Part shown: piece by piece, positions 44,396-52,888 of the stretch | Layout: each line of letters starts with the position of its first letter | Numbering within the stretch: the stretch's first letter is position 1 | DNA from: Novosphingobium sp. MD-1 | Lineage (GTDB): Bacteria > Pseudomonadota > Alphaproteobacteria > Sphingomonadales > Sphingomonadaceae | Direction: 5' to 3' | Assembly: GCF_001014975.1 (NCBI RefSeq) | Contig: NZ_BBXA01000022.1 | Span: forward strand, 1 to 64,000 | Length of the DNA stretch: 64,000 nt | Position numbers and translations under genes: made by a program | Notes under the pieces: model-generated | Databases searched by the model: none | Told to the model about the DNA's origin: nothing | What the model saw: the letters and a program-made list of their open reading frames with translations, nothing else

Positions 44396-44430
44396 AAAGA
44401 GAAAGGGGCGCGGCCGCAAGGCCACGCCCC
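44396..44430 (-). terminator. Rho-independent terminator of the small lipoprotein gene
   Basis: Bases 44405-44415 and 44420-44430 pair over 11 positions with one mismatch around a GCAA loop; on the minus strand the stem is followed by TTTCTCTTT. It is 32 bases past the lipoprotein stop. Confidence 0.8.
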
Positions 44431-44461
44431 TCTATCTGTATCCTGCCCTTGCGGGCGGGGA

Positions 44462-44659
44462 TTACATCTTCGCGGCTTCGCTCGCTTCAGCCGAGGCGTC
44501 AGCAGCCGGAGCGCTGGCTTCAGCCGAGGCGTCAGCAGCGACGTCCGACGATTCAACAGCGGCTTCGGTGGCGGCTTCGGTAGCTTCCGGAGCCTTTTCG
44601 CCGCAGCCGGCGAGGGTGAAAGCGGTGCCGGCGACAGCGGCGAGGATGAGCTTGCGCAT
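44462..44659 (-). CDS. Small alanine-rich lipoprotein with internal repeat
   Basis: A 65-residue protein: lipoprotein signal 'MRKLILAAVAGTAFTLAGC' with the lipobox LAGC (Cys19), then a mature chain of about 46 residues made almost only of Ala, Glu, Ser, Asp and Thr. 'DASAEAS' occurs twice, 11 residues apart, from a 33-base duplication in the DNA (44484-44506 and 44517-44539). Membrane-anchored and disordered; function unknown. A terminator follows. Small lipoproteins of this 'GCGEKAPEAT' kind are frequent in sphingomonads. Confidence 0.8.
   Translation of the reverse strand: MRKLILAAVAGTAFTLAGCGEKAPEATEAATEAAVESSDVAADASAEASAPAADASAEASEAAKM
44484..44539 (-). repeat. Tandem 33-base-period duplication in the lipoprotein gene
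   Basis: A 23-base identical block at 44484-44506 and 44517-44539 with period 33 (11 codons), which keeps the reading frame. Slippage could change the length of the lipoprotein tail between strains. Confidence 0.85.
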
Positions 44660-44940
44660 GCGTTACAATCCCTGGATTGAAGTGAACCGCGCCGGGCAAG
44701 CAGCCCGCCGCAAAGCCTACTCGTGGGGTAGACTTCGGGACCTCAATTAATCGGCAATTCATTCCCTTGCAAGCATAAGACGAACATGAAATGCCTTTCA
44801 CCGTGCATCGCGCGGAGGAGGAAGGCTTTTTTCGTCGGTAGCGTGTGCGATAGTCCGCCCTGTACAAGCGGCGAGCCGTTCCCTCCGCAACCGGCCTCCT
44901 GCACCTTCCGTTCCGCCGCGCAAGCGGGTACACCGCCGCG

Positions 44941-47820
44941 ATGGACGGCACCAACAGTTCCCGGCAGCACCTCTACCTGGTCGATGGCTCGGCCTACATC
45001 TTCCGCGCCTATCACCGCCTGCCCCCGCTCACCAACCCGCAGGGCGTGCCGGTCGGCGCGGTCTATGGCTACACCACGATGCTGTGGAAGCTGGCCGATG
45101 ATCTCCACAAGGCGGACGGGCCGACCCACCTGGGCGTGATTCTCGACAAGGGCTCGGTCTCGTTCCGCAATGATCTGTACGAGGCCTACAAGGCCAACCG
45201 CCCGCCCCCGCCCGAGGATCTGGTGCCGCAGTTCCCGCTGATCCGCGATGCCACGCGCGCGTTCAGCCTGCCCTGCATCGAGGAGGCCGGGCTGGAAGCG
45301 GACGACCTGATCGCGTCCTATGCCCGCGCCGCGGCCGCGCGCGGGTGGGACGTGACGATCGTTTCGTCCGACAAGGACCTGATGCAGCTGGTCGGCACCG
45401 CCGCCAACGGCGCGCGGATCGACATGCTGGACACGATGAAGAACCAGCGGATCGACGTGCCCGAAGTGATCGAGAAATTCGGCGTGCCGCCGGAGAAGGT
45501 GGGCGATGTCCTCGCGCTGATGGGCGATGCGGTGGACAACGTGCCCGGCATTCGCGGCATCGGCCCCAAGACCGCGTCGAAGCTGATCCAGGAGCATGGC
45601 GATCTCGAATCCGCGCTGGCCGCCGCGCCGGCGATGAAAGCCGGCAAGCTGCGCGAAAGCCTGATCGAACAGGCGCCGATGGCGCGCCTTTCGCGCGAAC
45701 TGGTGGCGCTGAAGGAAGATTGTGACCTGCCGCTGCCGCTCGACGATTTCACGCTGGGCGCGATTCCGCCCGATCCGCTGGCGGCGTTCCTGGGCGAACA
45801 CGGCTTCACCAGCCTGCTGCGCAAGCTGGGCGTCGGCGCGCTGGCCCCCGTGTCCGCCGCGCCGATCACCGGGGAAGGCGCGGGGGCCGGAGGCGTGGCG
45901 CCGGTGCAGCCCGAAAGCGCGAACCGGCAGCCGCTGCCCGAATGGCCCGCGCCCGATCTGGGCCGCTATGCCTGCGTCCAGTCGATCGGCGAACTGGAGC
46001 AATGGATCGCCCGCGCGTTCGAGGCCCGCGTGGTGGCGATCGACACCGAGACCAGCGCGCTCGATGCGATGGCGGCGGATCTGGTGGGGGTGAGCCTGGC
46101 GCTTGGCCCCAACGATGCCTGCTATATTCCGCTGGGCCATGGCGGCACCGACATGTTCGCGGAAAAGCCGGTGCAGGTGGACCGGAACGCGGCGCTGGCC
46201 GCGCTCAAGCCGCTGCTGGAAAGCGACGCGGTGCTGAAAGTGGGCCAGAACATCAAGTACGACCTCACCATCCTCGCGCGCGCGGGGGAGGCGGCCGGAG
46301 AAGCGGTCGGCGGCATCGCGGTTGCGCCGATCGACGATACCATGGTGATGAGCTTCTGCCTCGATGCCGGGCGCAGCGAAACCGGCCTGGCCGGGCACGG
46401 CATGGACGAGTTGTCGGAAAGGCACCTCGGCCACGCCACGATGAAGTTCAAGGACCTGTGCGGCACCGGCAAGAAGGCGATCTCGTTTTCCGAAGTGCCG
46501 CTGGCCGATGCCACGCGCTATGCCGCGGAAGACGCGGACGTCACCTGGCGGCTCCACCGCCTGTTCCAGCCTCGCCTGTCCGACGAGGGCGGCACGCGCA
46601 TCTATCAGCGCGTGGACCGGCCGCTGATTCCGGTGGTGGCGATGATGGAGCGCAACGGTATCCGCGTCGACCGCGAGCGGCTGGCCGCGCTTTCAGCCGA
46701 GTTTGCCGCCCGCATCGCCGAACTGGAAACCGTGATTCACGCCAAGGCGGGCGGCCCGTTCACGATCGGCAGTCCCAAGCAGCTTGGCGAGGTGCTGTTC
46801 GACCGGCTGGGCTACAAGGGCGGCAAGAAGGGCAAGACCGGGCAGTATTCGACCGACCAGTCCGTGCTGGAAGGGCTGGCCGCGCAGGGCGCCGAAGTGG
46901 CCACGCTGGTGCTGGAATGGCGCCAGCTGTCCAAGCTCAAGTCGACCTACACCGAAGCGCTGCAGGCCGCGATCAATCCGGTGACCGGCCGCGTCCACAC
47001 CAGCTACAGCCTGGTCGGCGCGCAGACCGGACGGCTTTCGTCGAACGAGCCGAATCTCCAGAACATCCCGATCCGCACCGAGATCGGCCGCCAGATCCGC
47101 GAGGCGTTCGTGGCGGAGCCGGGCAATGTGCTGCTGGCGGCCGACTATTCGCAGATCGAATTGCGGCTGGCCGCGCACATCGCCGACGTGCCGGCGCTGC
47201 GCGATGCCTTCGCGGCGGGCGAGGACATCCACGCGCGCACCGCGACCGAGATGTTCGGCCATGTCGACCGCGACACGCGCGGGCGCGCCAAGACGATCAA
47301 CTTCGCGATTCTCTATGGCATTAGCCGGTGGGGCCTGGCCGGCCGGCTCGGCACCTCCGCCGAAGAGGCGCAGGCGATGATCGATCGCTATTTCGAGCGC
47401 TTCCCCGGCATCCAGCGCTATATCCACGAGACGCTGGAGAGCGTGCGCGAGCGCGGCTATTCGGAAACCCTGTTCGGCCGCAAGACCTGGTTCCCGCGCA
47501 TCAATTCCAAGAACCAGGCCGAGCGGCAAGGTAGCGAGCGCGCGGCGATCAACGCGCCGATCCAGGGCACCAGCGCCGACATCATCAAGCGGGCCATGGC
47601 GCGCATGATGCCCGCGCTGGAGGAGGCTGGGCTAGGTGGCGTCCGTATGCTGCTGCAGGTGCACGACGAACTGGTGTTCGAGGTGCCGGAAGGCGATGTC
47701 GAGGCGGCTAAGCCGGTGATCGAGCGGGTCATGGCGGGCGCTGCGGAACCCGCTGTAAAACTTTCGGTTCCGCTGGGCGTCGAGATCGGCACCGGCGCCA
47801 GTTGGGGCGCGGCGCACTGA
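44941..47820 (+). CDS. polA: DNA polymerase I
   Basis: A 959-residue three-domain polymerase. Residues 10-300 are the 5'-3' exonuclease ('VDGSAYIFRAYHRLPPL', 'GLEADDLIASYARAA', 'GDAVDNVPGIRGIGPKTASKL'); about 340-540 the 3'-5' exonuclease with intact acidic residues ('VAIDTETSALDAM', 'KYDLTIL'); the rest is the polymerase with motif A 'AADYSQIELRLAA', the O-helix 'RGRAKTINFAILYGIS' and motif C 'LQVHDELVFEVP'. Repairs DNA and removes RNA primers. ATG 44941 is the family start. Confidence 0.98.
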   Translation: MDGTNSSRQHLYLVDGSAYIFRAYHRLPPLTNPQGVPVGAVYGYTTMLWKLADDLHKADGPTHLGVILDKGSVSFRNDLYEAYKANRPPPPEDLVPQFPLIRDATRAFSLPCIEEAGLEADDLIASYARAAAARGWDVTIVSSDKDLMQLVGTAANGARIDMLDTMKNQRIDVPEVIEKFGVPPEKVGDVLALMGDAVDNVPGIRGIGPKTASKLIQEHGDLESALAAAPAMKAGKLRESLIEQAPMARLSRELVALKEDCDLPLPLDDFTLGAIPPDPLAAFLGEHGFTSLLRKLGVGALAPVSAAPITGEGAGAGGVAPVQPESANRQPLPEWPAPDLGRYACVQSIGELEQWIARAFEARVVAIDTETSALDAMAADLVGVSLALGPNDACYIPLGHGGTDMFAEKPVQVDRNAALAALKPLLESDAVLKVGQNIKYDLTILARAGEAAGEAVGGIAVAPIDDTMVMSFCLDAGRSETGLAGHGMDELSERHLGHATMKFKDLCGTGKKAISFSEVPLADATRYAAEDADVTWRLHRLFQPRLSDEGGTRIYQRVDRPLIPVVAMMERNGIRVDRERLAALSAEFAARIAELETVIHAKAGGPFTIGSPKQLGEVLFDRLGYKGGKKGKTGQYSTDQSVLEGLAAQGAEVATLVLEWRQLSKLKSTYTEALQAAINPVTGRVHTSYSLVGAQTGRLSSNEPNLQNIPIRTEIGRQIREAFVAEPGNVLLAADYSQIELRLAAHIADVPALRDAFAAGEDIHARTATEMFGHVDRDTRGRAKTINFAILYGISRWGLAGRLGTSAEEAQAMIDRYFERFPGIQRYIHETLESVRERGYSETLFGRKTWFPRINSKNQAERQGSERAAINAPIQGTSADIIKRAMARMMPALEEAGLGGVRMLLQVHDELVFEVPEGDVEAAKPVIERVMAGAAEPAVKLSVPLGVEIGTGASWGAAH

Positions 47821-47919
47821 TCGCGGTAACGGTCTGCAAGTGCTTGTTGCAATGCGAAAATAATTAACCACTTCGGACTATTTTCCTGCTCCGGGCGCAA
47901 CGGGCCGAAGGGGCGGCGA

Positions 47920-50064
47920 ATGGACGCGATGGGTGGTTTCCCGGCAAACGACTGGGGTGACGGCGACGAGGGTGGCGGACAGGAGGTTTGGGAAGCCGGC
48001 CTCCTGCTTGATGCCACCCGCGCCGTTGCCGCCGCCGAGGAAGCCGCGCGACAGGCCGAGCAGCGGTTCCGCGAGGCGCTGGACGCGCTTCCGCAGGGCA
48101 TCGTCTTCCTCGATGCCGAAGGGCGCTACATCCACTGGAACGAGGAATACGCGCGCATCTATCACCGGTCTGCCGACCTGTTCCGGCGCGGGGCGCGGCT
48201 GGTCGACACGCTGCGCGAAGGCATTGCCCGGGGCGACTATCCCGAAGCGCACGGGCGCGAGGAGGAATGGCTGGCCGACCGGCTCGACCGGCTGGAACAC
48301 GCGGCCGATCGCCACGAACAATGGCTGTCCGACGGCCGCTGCATCATGATCGAGGAGCGCAAGACCAGCGATGGCGGCACCATCGGCCTGCGCGTGGACA
48401 TCACCGAGATGAAGCAGCGCGAGGAATCGTTTCGCCTGCTGTTCGAAAGCAATCCGGTGCCGCTGCTGGTCTATGATCCGGCGGAGGACGCGATCGTTTC
48501 GGCCAACGCCGCCGCCGCCGATCATTTCGGCTATGACCTTGCCGAACTGGCGGGGCTACCGGCGGAACGCCTGTTCGCGGCCGAGGAATGGAGTGAGGCG
48601 CAGCGCCTGCTGGCGACGACCGGATCGCAGAAGGATCGCTTCTGGCGTCAGCTGCGCAAGGACGGGCAGGAACTCGAATCGGTCCTGTTCACGCGGCAGT
48701 CGATGCTCGATGGCCGGCTGGCCACGATCGCCTCGGTCTTCGACGTGACCGAGCGGCGCAAGGTGGAGGCACGCATCGCGCACATGGCGCGGCATGACGA
48801 GCTGACCGGCCTTGCCAACCGCGCGCACTGCCGCGAGCGGCTGCGCGATCTGCTGACCGGGGTGCGCCAGAACGGCCGGTCGGTGACCGTCGCGCTGATC
48901 GATCTCGATCACTTCAAGCCGATCAACGACACGTTCGGCCATCTCGTCGGCGATGCTCTGTTGGCGGAGGCGGCGCGGCGCATGGCCAGCCTGGTGCCCG
49001 ACGATGGCCTGCTGTGCCGGATCGGCGGCGACGAATTCGCGGTGATCTTCGAAAGGCAGTCGCGCACGACGGTCGATTACGTCGCCAAGGCGATCATCAC
49101 CGCGATGAAGGAGACTTTCAGCGTCAGCGGCTGTTCGCTGCATATCGGCGCCACGATCGGCATGGCATCGGCACCCGACGATACCGCCAACCCGGAAACG
49201 CTGCTGCGCTACGCCGATCTGGCCCTCTATGCCGCCAAGGCCGACCGGCGCGGCACGATGCGCCGCTTCGTGCGCGACATGGACGTCGCCGCGCAGGAAA
49301 AGAGCTTGCTGGAGGCCGATTTCCGCAAGGCGATCCGGCTGGGCGAACTGGCGGTCCACTATCAGCCGCTGATCGATCTCGCGACCGGCGAGGTCGAATG
49401 CTACGAGGCGCTGGTGCGCTGGCACCACCCCGTGCGCGGCATGGTGATGCCCGACGCGTTCATCGGCCTGGCCGAGGAAATCGGCCTGATCGACGTGGTC
49501 GGCCAGTTCGTGCTGCAGAGTGCCTGCCGCGAGGCGATGATGTGGCCCGCGCACGTCAAGCTGGCGGTCAATGTCTCGCCCATCCAGTTCCGTTCGCCCA
49601 ACCTGCTGGGCATCGTGGTGCAGGCGCTGTCGTCGGCGGGCATGGACCCGCGACGGCTGGAGCTGGAAATCACCGAAGCCGTCCTGATGGAAAAGGGGCC
49701 GCAGGTTTCCGGCATGATCGCATCGATCCGCGCGCTGGGCGTGGGCATATCGATGGACGATTTCGGCACCGGCTACAGCTCGCTCAGCTATCTGCTGAGC
49801 TACCCCTTCACCAAGATCAAGATCGACAAGTCCTTCGTGCGCGACTTGCATCAGGAGCCCAATTCGCAGGCGGTGGTGCGCGCGATCATCGGTCTGGGCC
49901 ACAGCCTGGGCCTGACCGTCACCGCCGAAGGCATCGAGGAGGAAACGGTGCTGGATTACCTGCGTGGCGAAGGATGTGCGCAGGGGCAGGGCTACCTGAT
50001 CGGCCGGGCGCGGCCCGCGAACGAACTGGGCATGACGCGCGCGATCGCGAAAGACGCGGGCTGA
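47920..50064 (+). CDS. PAS-GGDEF-EAL protein (cyclic di-GMP turnover)
   Basis: A 714-residue cytoplasmic-looking protein. Two PAS domains cover about 45-165 and 170-285; the GGDEF domain follows with an intact 'RIGGDEFAVIFE' active site and no clear RxxD inhibitory site; the EAL domain begins 'YEALVRWHHP' and keeps 'NVSPIQF', 'EITEAVLM', 'DDFGTGYSSLSYL' and 'KIDKSFV'. Both synthesis and breakdown of c-di-GMP are possible from the motifs. The first 30 residues are glycine-rich. It has a 99-base gap from polA and stands alone. Confidence 0.95.
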   Translation: MDAMGGFPANDWGDGDEGGGQEVWEAGLLLDATRAVAAAEEAARQAEQRFREALDALPQGIVFLDAEGRYIHWNEEYARIYHRSADLFRRGARLVDTLREGIARGDYPEAHGREEEWLADRLDRLEHAADRHEQWLSDGRCIMIEERKTSDGGTIGLRVDITEMKQREESFRLLFESNPVPLLVYDPAEDAIVSANAAAADHFGYDLAELAGLPAERLFAAEEWSEAQRLLATTGSQKDRFWRQLRKDGQELESVLFTRQSMLDGRLATIASVFDVTERRKVEARIAHMARHDELTGLANRAHCRERLRDLLTGVRQNGRSVTVALIDLDHFKPINDTFGHLVGDALLAEAARRMASLVPDDGLLCRIGGDEFAVIFERQSRTTVDYVAKAIITAMKETFSVSGCSLHIGATIGMASAPDDTANPETLLRYADLALYAAKADRRGTMRRFVRDMDVAAQEKSLLEADFRKAIRLGELAVHYQPLIDLATGEVECYEALVRWHHPVRGMVMPDAFIGLAEEIGLIDVVGQFVLQSACREAMMWPAHVKLAVNVSPIQFRSPNLLGIVVQALSSAGMDPRRLELEITEAVLMEKGPQVSGMIASIRALGVGISMDDFGTGYSSLSYLLSYPFTKIKIDKSFVRDLHQEPNSQAVVRAIIGLGHSLGLTVTAEGIEEETVLDYLRGEGCAQGQGYLIGRARPANELGMTRAIAKDAG

Positions 50065-50199
50065 CCCACCCGGCGGGGCGGACAGGCACAACTGGGTCCG
50101 ATTTGGCGGTGTCGGCCGCTGGCGTCTTGGCATCGCCATGGCGCTCCGCAATGCTTCCCGCCCGGCCACGCGGTGCCGTTTGGAAGCGACGGGGGACCG

Positions 50200-51708
50200 A
50201 TGGTCGCGCTGGTTTCGACAGTGGCCTATCTGGGGCTGGACGCCCGCGCGGTGGAAGTCCAGTGCCAGATCGCGCCGGGCCTGCCCGCGTTCCGGCTGGT
50301 CGGCCTGCCCGACAAGGCGGTGGGCGAAAGCCGCGAGCGGGTGCAGTCCGCGCTCGCCGCATTGGGGCTGGCCCTGCCGCCCAAGCGCATCACCATCAAC
50401 CTTTCACCGGCCGACCTGCCCAAGGAAGGCTCGCATTACGACCTGCCGGTCGCGCTGGCGCTGCTGGCGGCGATGGGCGTGGTCGATCGCGAACAGATCG
50501 CGGACTATCTGGCCGTGGGCGAACTGGCGCTGGACGGGCGGATCATCGCCAGCCCCGGAGTACTTCTGGCGGCGCTTCATGCCAGCGGGGCGGACAAGGG
50601 CCTGATCTGCCCGGCGGCGCAAGGCACCGAGGCGCGCTGGGCCAGCGGGATCGACGTGATCGCCGCGCCCAACCTCGTGTCGTTGCTCAACCACCTGAAA
50701 GGCACGCAGCGCCTGCCTCCGCCCGCGCCGGGCGAGGCTGATCCGCCGCGCCGCATGGCGGACCTGAAGCAGGTGAAAGGGCAGGAAACCGCCAAGCGCG
50801 CGCTGGAGATCGCGGCGGCGGGCGGGCACAACCTGCTGATGATCGGCCCGCCCGGCGCGGGCAAGTCGCTGATGGCATCGTGCCTGCCGGGTATCCTGCC
50901 CGAACTGACGCCGGCCGAGGCGCTGGAAGTCTCGATGGTCGCCTCGGTCGCCGGGCTGCTGGAGGACGGGCGGATCAGCCGCGCGCGTCCGTTCCGCAGC
51001 CCGCACCATTCCGCTTCGATGGCGGCGCTGACCGGCGGGGGCCTGCGCGTGCGGCCGGGCGAGGTCAGCCTGGCGCACCTGGGCGTGCTGTTCCTCGACG
51101 AACTGCCCGAATTCCAGCGCGCGGTGCTCGATTCGCTGCGCCAGCCGCTGGAAGCGGGCGAAGTCTCGGTGGCGCGGGCCAATGCCCATGTCACCTTCCC
51201 CGCGCGCGTTCAGCTGGTCGCGGCGATGAACCCGTGCCGCTGCGGCCATCTCGGCGATCCGGCGCTGGGATGCAGCCGCGCGCCGAAATGCGCGGCGGAT
51301 TACCAGAGCAAGGTGTCCGGCCCGCTGCTCGACCGGATCGACCTGCATGTCGAGGTCGATCCGGTGTCCGCGGCCGATCTCGCCTTGCCGCCGCCGGCGG
51401 AAGGATCGGACGAGGTGGCCGCCCGCGTGGCGGCCGCGCGCGCGATCCAGACGGCGCGGCTGGCGGGCAGCGGGCGGCGCAACAATGCCGAGCTCGATGG
51501 CGAGTTGCTCGATCGCCACGCCACCCCGGACGAGCCGGGCCGCAGGCTGCTGTTGCAGGCGGCGGAAGCGATGCGGCTGTCGGCGCGGGGCTATACCCGG
51601 ATGCTGCGTGTGGCGCGCACGATCGCCGATCTCGGCGGCTCGGAGACGGTCAGCCGCGTCCACGTCGCCGAAGCGCTCAGTTATCGCCGCATGGCGCCGC
51701 GCGCGTGA
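50200..51708 (+). CDS. comM: YifB/ComM-type Mg-chelatase-like AAA+ ATPase
   Basis: A 502-residue protein. The N-terminal Lon-protease-like domain ('RAVEVQCQIAPGLPAFRLVGLPDKAVGESRERVQ') is followed by the AAA+ core with Walker A 'MIGPPGAGKSLMA', Walker B 'GVLFLDELPEF' and sensor region 'LVAAMNPCRCG', then the C-terminal Mg-chelatase segment 'LSARGYTRMLRVARTIADL'. ComM is a branch-migration helicase in natural transformation in Vibrio and relatives; YifB-like function elsewhere is unclear. ATG 50200 has GGGGGA upstream. Confidence 0.92.
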   Translation: MVALVSTVAYLGLDARAVEVQCQIAPGLPAFRLVGLPDKAVGESRERVQSALAALGLALPPKRITINLSPADLPKEGSHYDLPVALALLAAMGVVDREQIADYLAVGELALDGRIIASPGVLLAALHASGADKGLICPAAQGTEARWASGIDVIAAPNLVSLLNHLKGTQRLPPPAPGEADPPRRMADLKQVKGQETAKRALEIAAAGGHNLLMIGPPGAGKSLMASCLPGILPELTPAEALEVSMVASVAGLLEDGRISRARPFRSPHHSASMAALTGGGLRVRPGEVSLAHLGVLFLDELPEFQRAVLDSLRQPLEAGEVSVARANAHVTFPARVQLVAAMNPCRCGHLGDPALGCSRAPKCAADYQSKVSGPLLDRIDLHVEVDPVSAADLALPPPAEGSDEVAARVAAARAIQTARLAGSGRRNNAELDGELLDRHATPDEPGRRLLLQAAEAMRLSARGYTRMLRVARTIADLGGSETVSRVHVAEALSYRRMAPRA

Positions 51709-51783
51709 CGTCTTGAAGCTGGACGATCGTCCGAATTTGCGGCAACTCTCCTCTCGCTGGCGATTGTCCGGAGGAGTGGCAGG

Positions 51784-52089
51784 GTGCGCGGATTGGGACG
51801 AAACGGGATTCGGGCATCGATGATGGCGGCTCTGGCGATCGCGCCGCTCGCCCTGTGGTCCGGCCCCGTCGGCGCGCAGGAGGACCATTCGGGCCTCACC
51901 CGCGAAACCTACCGCAAGACCTGCCTGCTCTGCCACAGCAAGGCCGCGCCCGAGGGCGTGGCGCCATGGATCCTCGAAGGGCTGCGCCCGGTACCGGGAT
52001 TGAAGCCCGCCGATGCCATGCCGGGCGTCACCTGCTGGCGCCGCTGCGAGATCTGCAAGGGCCGGCATGTGCCGGAAGCGAAACGCTGA
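51784..52089 (+). CDS. Small secreted protein with one CxxCH haem motif
   Basis: A 101-residue protein with a signal peptide (about 1-32, ending 'GPVGAQE') and a single haem-type motif 'CLLCH' near residue 48, followed by 'CWRRCEICK'. It may be a small monohaem cytochrome c or a zinc-binding protein; the second cysteine cluster is not a haem motif. I do not recognise a family. GTG 51784 is supported by GGAGGAG 7 bases upstream; ATG 51820 would remove the front of the signal. Confidence 0.7.
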   Translation: MRGLGRNGIRASMMAALAIAPLALWSGPVGAQEDHSGLTRETYRKTCLLCHSKAAPEGVAPWILEGLRPVPGLKPADAMPGVTCWRRCEICKGRHVPEAKR

Positions 52090-52108
52090 GAATCCCGGAC
52101 GCCGGGGA

Positions 52109-52855
52109 TCAGCGCCCTGCCATCGCCTTGGCCTTGGCCAGATAGGTGCGTCCGATCCGGAGCGGCGTGCCATCCGCCAGTTCCGCCGACCAGACGCCAA
52201 GGCCATCGTGCCGCAACCCGTTGATCCGGTCCCGTCGCACGATCGTCGAGCGGTGCAGGCGGATGAAGCGATCGGGATCGAGCCGGTTTTCCAGGCCCTG
52301 GATCGTGTGCAGCATCAGGTAGCTGCGTGGCCCCACGTGCAGCCGCACATAGTCGCGCTCGGCATCGATGCGCTCGATGTCGGCGGCGGCGACGCGGACC
52401 AGTTCGGAGCGGTGCGGCACCCAGAATTCCTCGATCCAGTCACCCTTGGACGGCGCGGCGGCCGATGGTTCCGTGGTGGGGGTGGCGGCTCCATTGGCGA
52501 TCCTGGCGAGCGCGCGCTCGATCGCGCGTTCCAGCCGGTCCTGCGCCACAGGCTTCAGCACATAGTCCACCGCATCGAGGTCGAAGGCTTCCACGGCGAA
52601 GTGATCGTGCGCGGTCACGAAGATCACCGCCGGCCGCTGCGCCTGGCCGGAAAGCTGGCGCGCCACCGAAAGGCCGTCCACTTCGGGCATCGTCATGTCG
52701 AGCAGGATCAGGTCGGGCGCTAACGCCTCGACCAGCCGCAGTGCAGCCGCGCCATCGCTGGCAGTGCCGACCACGGTGATCGCGGGCAGGCGCGAACAGA
52801 GGATCTGCATCCGTTCCACCGCCAGCGGCTCGTCGTCCACGATCAGGGTTCGCAT
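52109..52855 (-). CDS. LytTR-family response regulator
   Basis: A 248-residue regulator. The receiver has Asp8/Asp9 and the phospho-acceptor Asp53 in 'PDLILLDMTMPEVDGL', with Lys in 'VLKPVAQ'. The C-terminal LytTR DNA-binding domain reads 'IERIDAERDYVRLHVGPRSYLMLHTIQGLENRLDPDRFIRLHRSTIV'. It is the partner of the histidine kinase at 52889. ATG 52855 is chosen because GGGAGG lies 6 bases ahead. A 27-residue linker rich in Ala/Thr/Pro joins the domains. Confidence 0.95.
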   Translation of the reverse strand: MRTLIVDDEPLAVERMQILCSRLPAITVVGTASDGAAALRLVEALAPDLILLDMTMPEVDGLSVARQLSGQAQRPAVIFVTAHDHFAVEAFDLDAVDYVLKPVAQDRLERAIERALARIANGAATPTTEPSAAAPSKGDWIEEFWVPHRSELVRVAAADIERIDAERDYVRLHVGPRSYLMLHTIQGLENRLDPDRFIRLHRSTIVRRDRINGLRHDGLGVWSAELADGTPLRIGRTYLAKAKAMAGR

Positions 52856-52888
52856 ACCGTTTCCTCCCGTCTGTTCTTCCATGCCCGT

